From an uncultured Prevotella sp. (GTDB lineage Bacteria; Bacteroidota; Bacteroidia; Bacteroidales; Bacteroidaceae), in assembly GCA_900318625.1 (NCBI GenBank), contig ONLG01000038.1, positions 1 through 45,421 on the forward strand: DNA of 45,421 bases. The letters are read 5' to 3'. The translations under genes and the position numbers were made by a program. Below, one piece after another: positions 43,133 through 45,421 of the stretch. Positions within the stretch are counted from its first letter, which is position 1. Each line of letters opens with the position of its first letter. The notes below the pieces were generated by a model. It saw only the letters and a list, made by a program, of their open reading frames with translations. It did no database searches and had not been told where the DNA came from.

Positions 43133-44365
43133 ATGAACAAAAAACTAATGTATGTCATCATGGTCATAGCGGCCATGACATCAATGACCAGTTGCGATGA
43201 AGAGGACTTCAAGAAAGCCTACGACGAAAAGATCTCTCTCGATTCTCCGTACATCTTCTCCGAAGGCTATCAGGACAACATAGTCCACGAGTACGACCTG
43301 GCCACACCTGCCACCGACTGGCTGAGCATGGTGAAGGACGAGACAAAGGTGTGCAAGCTGAGCATCCCCGGTACCCACGACACCATGACAGGCATGGGCT
43401 TCTACCAGCCCACGCTGAAGTATGTGTTCAACATGACGGCCATCAGTCAGCTGTCGACGCTTGAAGACCAGATGGCCTGCGGTCTGCGTTTCTTCGACAT
43501 ACGCCCCGTGGTGAGCATCGACACGTTGGCCACCGACCCGGCAGAGAAGCAGATACTGCGCCTGACGCACGGTGTGAGCGAGATTGACTTCACCTTCGAG
43601 CAGACCATCGACCAGATGCAGAACTTCCTGAAAGCCCATCCTACGGAGTTCTTCATCGCCAAGCTGCAGGCCGACAACGGCATGGAGAGCCAGAACAACT
43701 GGACTCTGCTGCTCAACAAGGTGCTGAGCAAGGATAAATACAAGGACCTGTTCATCAAGCAGTGGCGTCCTGACCTCACCGTGGGCGAGATGCGAGGCAA
43801 GATACTGTGGCTGAGCCGCTTCGACCTGCGTCCGCAGAACGCCCTCTACCACTTTCCTATAGCTTACTGCGACTGGCCCGACGAGGATCCCGACGTTGAA
43901 GAGAACCTCAATCCCGAGGCACAGCGCAACTGCGCCATTTACAACATGGATAATCCCGAGCTGAAGACTACGCTCTACAAGCAGGACTACTACAAGACCA
44001 CCACCGAGAAGCGCATGAAGAACAAGCAGCAGACCGTCATCGAAATGATGCACAGCGCACGCGAGGCCACCGCTTCTAACGATAACAACATCTGGATCGT
44101 GAACCACTGCTCGGCCTACACCGAGGTGTCGCCACGCGGATATATCACCAATGCAGCCAACCTGCATCCGCTGGTTATCGACGACCTGCTCAAGAACGAG
44201 GGCACCGTGGGCATCATGCCGATGGACATGGCCTGCCACGACTACGTGCATTGCGTCATCAACGGCGGTACGCCATACACCAGCGACTACCTCTACGGCT
44301 TCTATCCACTGAGCCAGTCGCTCACAAACCTGCTTATCAAGTCAAACAAAAAATTCTTCAAATAA
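43133..44365 (+). CDS. PI-PLC-like phosphodiesterase lipoprotein
   Basis: 410 residues. The lipoprotein signal ends at Cys21 and DEEDF follows, an acidic stretch typical of surface-exposed lipoproteins in Bacteroidetes. The X domain of phosphatidylinositol-specific phospholipase C is clear: H82 in IPGTHDT, RFFDIRP, and H146 in LTHG, the two catalytic histidines of the family. The predicted reaction is cleavage of phosphatidylinositol or a glycosyl-PI to an inositol phosphate. The target (own lipids, host or plant membrane lipids) cannot be told. The gene is 22 nt before the beta-barrel gene, so they are probably one operon. Confidence 0.88.
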   Translation: MNKKLMYVIMVIAAMTSMTSCDEEDFKKAYDEKISLDSPYIFSEGYQDNIVHEYDLATPATDWLSMVKDETKVCKLSIPGTHDTMTGMGFYQPTLKYVFNMTAISQLSTLEDQMACGLRFFDIRPVVSIDTLATDPAEKQILRLTHGVSEIDFTFEQTIDQMQNFLKAHPTEFFIAKLQADNGMESQNNWTLLLNKVLSKDKYKDLFIKQWRPDLTVGEMRGKILWLSRFDLRPQNALYHFPIAYCDWPDEDPDVEENLNPEAQRNCAIYNMDNPELKTTLYKQDYYKTTTEKRMKNKQQTVIEMMHSAREATASNDNNIWIVNHCSAYTEVSPRGYITNAANLHPLVIDDLLKNEGTVGIMPMDMACHDYVHCVINGGTPYTSDYLYGFYPLSQSLTNLLIKSNKKFFK

Positions 44366-44387
44366 TATTCTTAACGACAACAAAGCT

Positions 44388-45371
44388 ATGAAACACGATA
44401 TGCAAAGACTCATAATTCTCGTCGCGATAATGATTGCGGCAACAGGTGTCAAGGCTCAGGAAACCGACAAGATACATGCCGAGGACGGACTGTTCAACCA
44501 TCTTTCTGTTGGTTTGACCACCGGACTGACCGGCACCGGAGTAGATGTGGTGATGCCTGTTCACAAGATTGTTACCGTAAGGGCAGGCTTCTCTGGATGG
44601 GGCATCGGCGACTTCAAGTTCAAGGCTATCAACAACGCCGCTGAAATAACACCGATGCAGATGGTTGAAGAAGATGCCGTGAGACGTTCAAAGATGGTTG
44701 ACAAGGTGGAACTGGCCGCCAAGCCCAACTTCTGGAACTTCTTTGTCCTGGGCGAGGTACACCCGTTCAAGAACCAGCCGTTCTATTTCTCGGCAGGTCT
44801 GTTCATCGGTAGCCAGAACTTCATCCACTTCCGCAACACCAACGACGGCGCACTGGGCTTCCTCTACGATGCCAACCAGAAGGTGGCAGAGTACAACCGC
44901 CTCTTCAATACCAACTATCCGCCAGTGGGAGTGAAGTTCGGCGACTATATCTTCACTGCCGACGAGAACGGCAACATCGACGTGCGCATGAAGACTAACG
45001 CGGTGAAACCCTATGTCGGCATCGGCTTCGGACAGCATCTGGCCAAGAAACATCGCGTCAGCCTGGCTGTTGATGCAGGTCTTCTGTTCTGGGGCACGCC
45101 GAAGTTCAGGCTGAACGACGAAACAGAAATCAAGGCTTCGGGCAAGAACTCGGGTATTGCCAGCGCGCAAGAACTCGGGTATTGCCAGCGCACTGTCATG
45201 GCTGAAGGCATGGCCCAACATACAGGTGCGGGTAGCCTACAAGATATTCTAACCCACCTTTCACAAGCTCAAGCAGCCCCGTTTCGGCCTTGCTGGAAAC
45301 GGCTGCTAAGCTGGCTTCAAGGAAAACAACTTGTTTTGGTTCGCAATAAGGGCCTAATTGCAATGCAATAA
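44388..45371 (+). CDS. Outer-membrane beta-barrel protein, C-terminus frameshifted by a 25-bp duplication
   Basis: Signal peptide to about residue 24 (GVKAQ) and alternating amphipathic strands (LSVGLTTGLTGTGVDVVMPV, VKPYVGIGFGQHL). No specific family is recognised beyond a small barrel. A perfect 25-bp tandem duplication at 45142-45191 shifts the frame. With one copy removed the protein would be 279 aa and end NIQVRVAYKIF at the TAA at 45250-45252, a normal last strand with a terminal aromatic. As sequenced, it runs through 60 odd residues, rich in Q, L and W, to 45371. The present product would probably not insert properly. It follows the PI-PLC-like gene by 22 nt. Confidence 0.82.
   Translation: MKHDMQRLIILVAIMIAATGVKAQETDKIHAEDGLFNHLSVGLTTGLTGTGVDVVMPVHKIVTVRAGFSGWGIGDFKFKAINNAAEITPMQMVEEDAVRRSKMVDKVELAAKPNFWNFFVLGEVHPFKNQPFYFSAGLFIGSQNFIHFRNTNDGALGFLYDANQKVAEYNRLFNTNYPPVGVKFGDYIFTADENGNIDVRMKTNAVKPYVGIGFGQHLAKKHRVSLAVDAGLLFWGTPKFRLNDETEIKASGKNSGIASAQELGYCQRTVMAEGMAQHTGAGSLQDILTHLSQAQAAPFRPCWKRLLSWLQGKQLVLVRNKGLIAMQ
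45142..45191 (+). repeat. Perfect 25-bp tandem duplication
   Basis: Copies 45142-45166 and 45167-45191 are identical, starting GCAAGAACTCGG and ending TTGCCAGCGC. The unit is not a multiple of three and lies in the coding frame. Confidence 0.95.
45273..45306 (+). terminator. Hairpin after the original stop of the barrel gene
   Basis: GCAG..CCGTTTC pairs with GAAACGG.CTGC, 20 nt past the TAA at 45250-45252 that ends the one-copy frame. No long T run follows, so it may be a terminator or a repeat element. Confidence 0.45.
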
Positions 45372-45403
45372 GCACCAAATTGGAGACCAAAACAAGTTGT
45401 TTT
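45323..45403. repeat. 18-bp perfect inverted repeats
   Basis: AAAACAACTTGTTTTGGT (45323-45340) and its exact reverse complement (45386-45403), 45 nt apart. The spacer has a repeated GCAATAAG. It could fold as a long hairpin or be an interspersed repeat. Confidence 0.85.
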
Positions 45404-45421
45404 ACTTTAAGGTTTGGGCGC

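Noticed and set aside
43181-44251. Open frame of 356 codons antisense to the PI-PLC-like gene
   Set aside because: V/H/L-rich shadow of a gene with catalytic motifs; no promoter or leader.

Overview
The window reads as chromosomal DNA of a Bacteroidales bacterium, most likely Prevotellaceae (Prevotella/Segatella). This rests on a susC-susD-susE-susF starch-uptake operon, many promoters of the Bacteroidetes type (TAnnTTTG at -7, often with TTG about 19 nt upstream), A-rich rather than Shine-Dalgarno leaders, lipoprotein signals followed by acidic residues, and secreted enzymes ending in a short tail of the form G-(I/V/L)-Y-(I/L)-x-x-G-K-K. No rRNA, tRNA, CRISPR array, transposase or phage structural gene was found.

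Layout. 1-1139: 3' end of a secreted protein and a 56-aa small protein. 1514-10521: three secreted GH13 alpha-amylases in a row, each carrying three or four CBM26-like starch-binding modules. 10613-15295 (minus): phosphate uptake genes pstB-pstA-pstC-pstS and a porin; pstC has an in-frame amber codon. 15458-18101: a small cassette of an HU-like protein, a coiled-coil protein, an M15 peptidase, a zinc-ribbon protein and a 35-aa smalltalk-type membrane peptide. 18102-19080: GC-rich palindromic repeats. 19081-22450: pckA and comM/yifB. 22482-24009: a truncated rhuM-like gene and more repeats. 24010-31318 (minus): susC, susD, susE, susF. 31566-33962 (plus): a LacI-family regulator and an MFS sugar transporter. 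34077-42447 (minus): a second small protein, a giant 1809-aa GH13 protein and a further GH13 amylase. 43133-45371: a PI-PLC-like lipoprotein and a beta-barrel protein whose 3' end is frameshifted by a 25-bp tandem duplication.

How it works together. The amylases should cut starch outside the cell. SusD/E/F bind glucan at the surface, SusC imports oligosaccharides through the outer membrane, and the MFS protein carries sugar across the inner membrane. The LacI-family protein probably controls the set. A perfect palindrome, TGCAAACGTTTGCA, lies between lacI and susC with its centre exactly 66 bp from the -7 element of both divergent promoters. A 12/14 match sits at the same 66 bp before the first amylase operon, and another 12/14 match 67 bp before the giant amylase. 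That fixed position upstream of the promoter argues for activation rather than simple repression.

Most notable: this operator geometry; two small proteins with a shared tail (P-K/R-T-K-S-L-W), each exactly 26 nt after a secreted protein gene; a starch-binding module inserted inside an amylase catalytic barrel; four enlarged CBM-like modules in the giant amylase; the amber codon in pstC; and the 25-bp duplication in the last gene.
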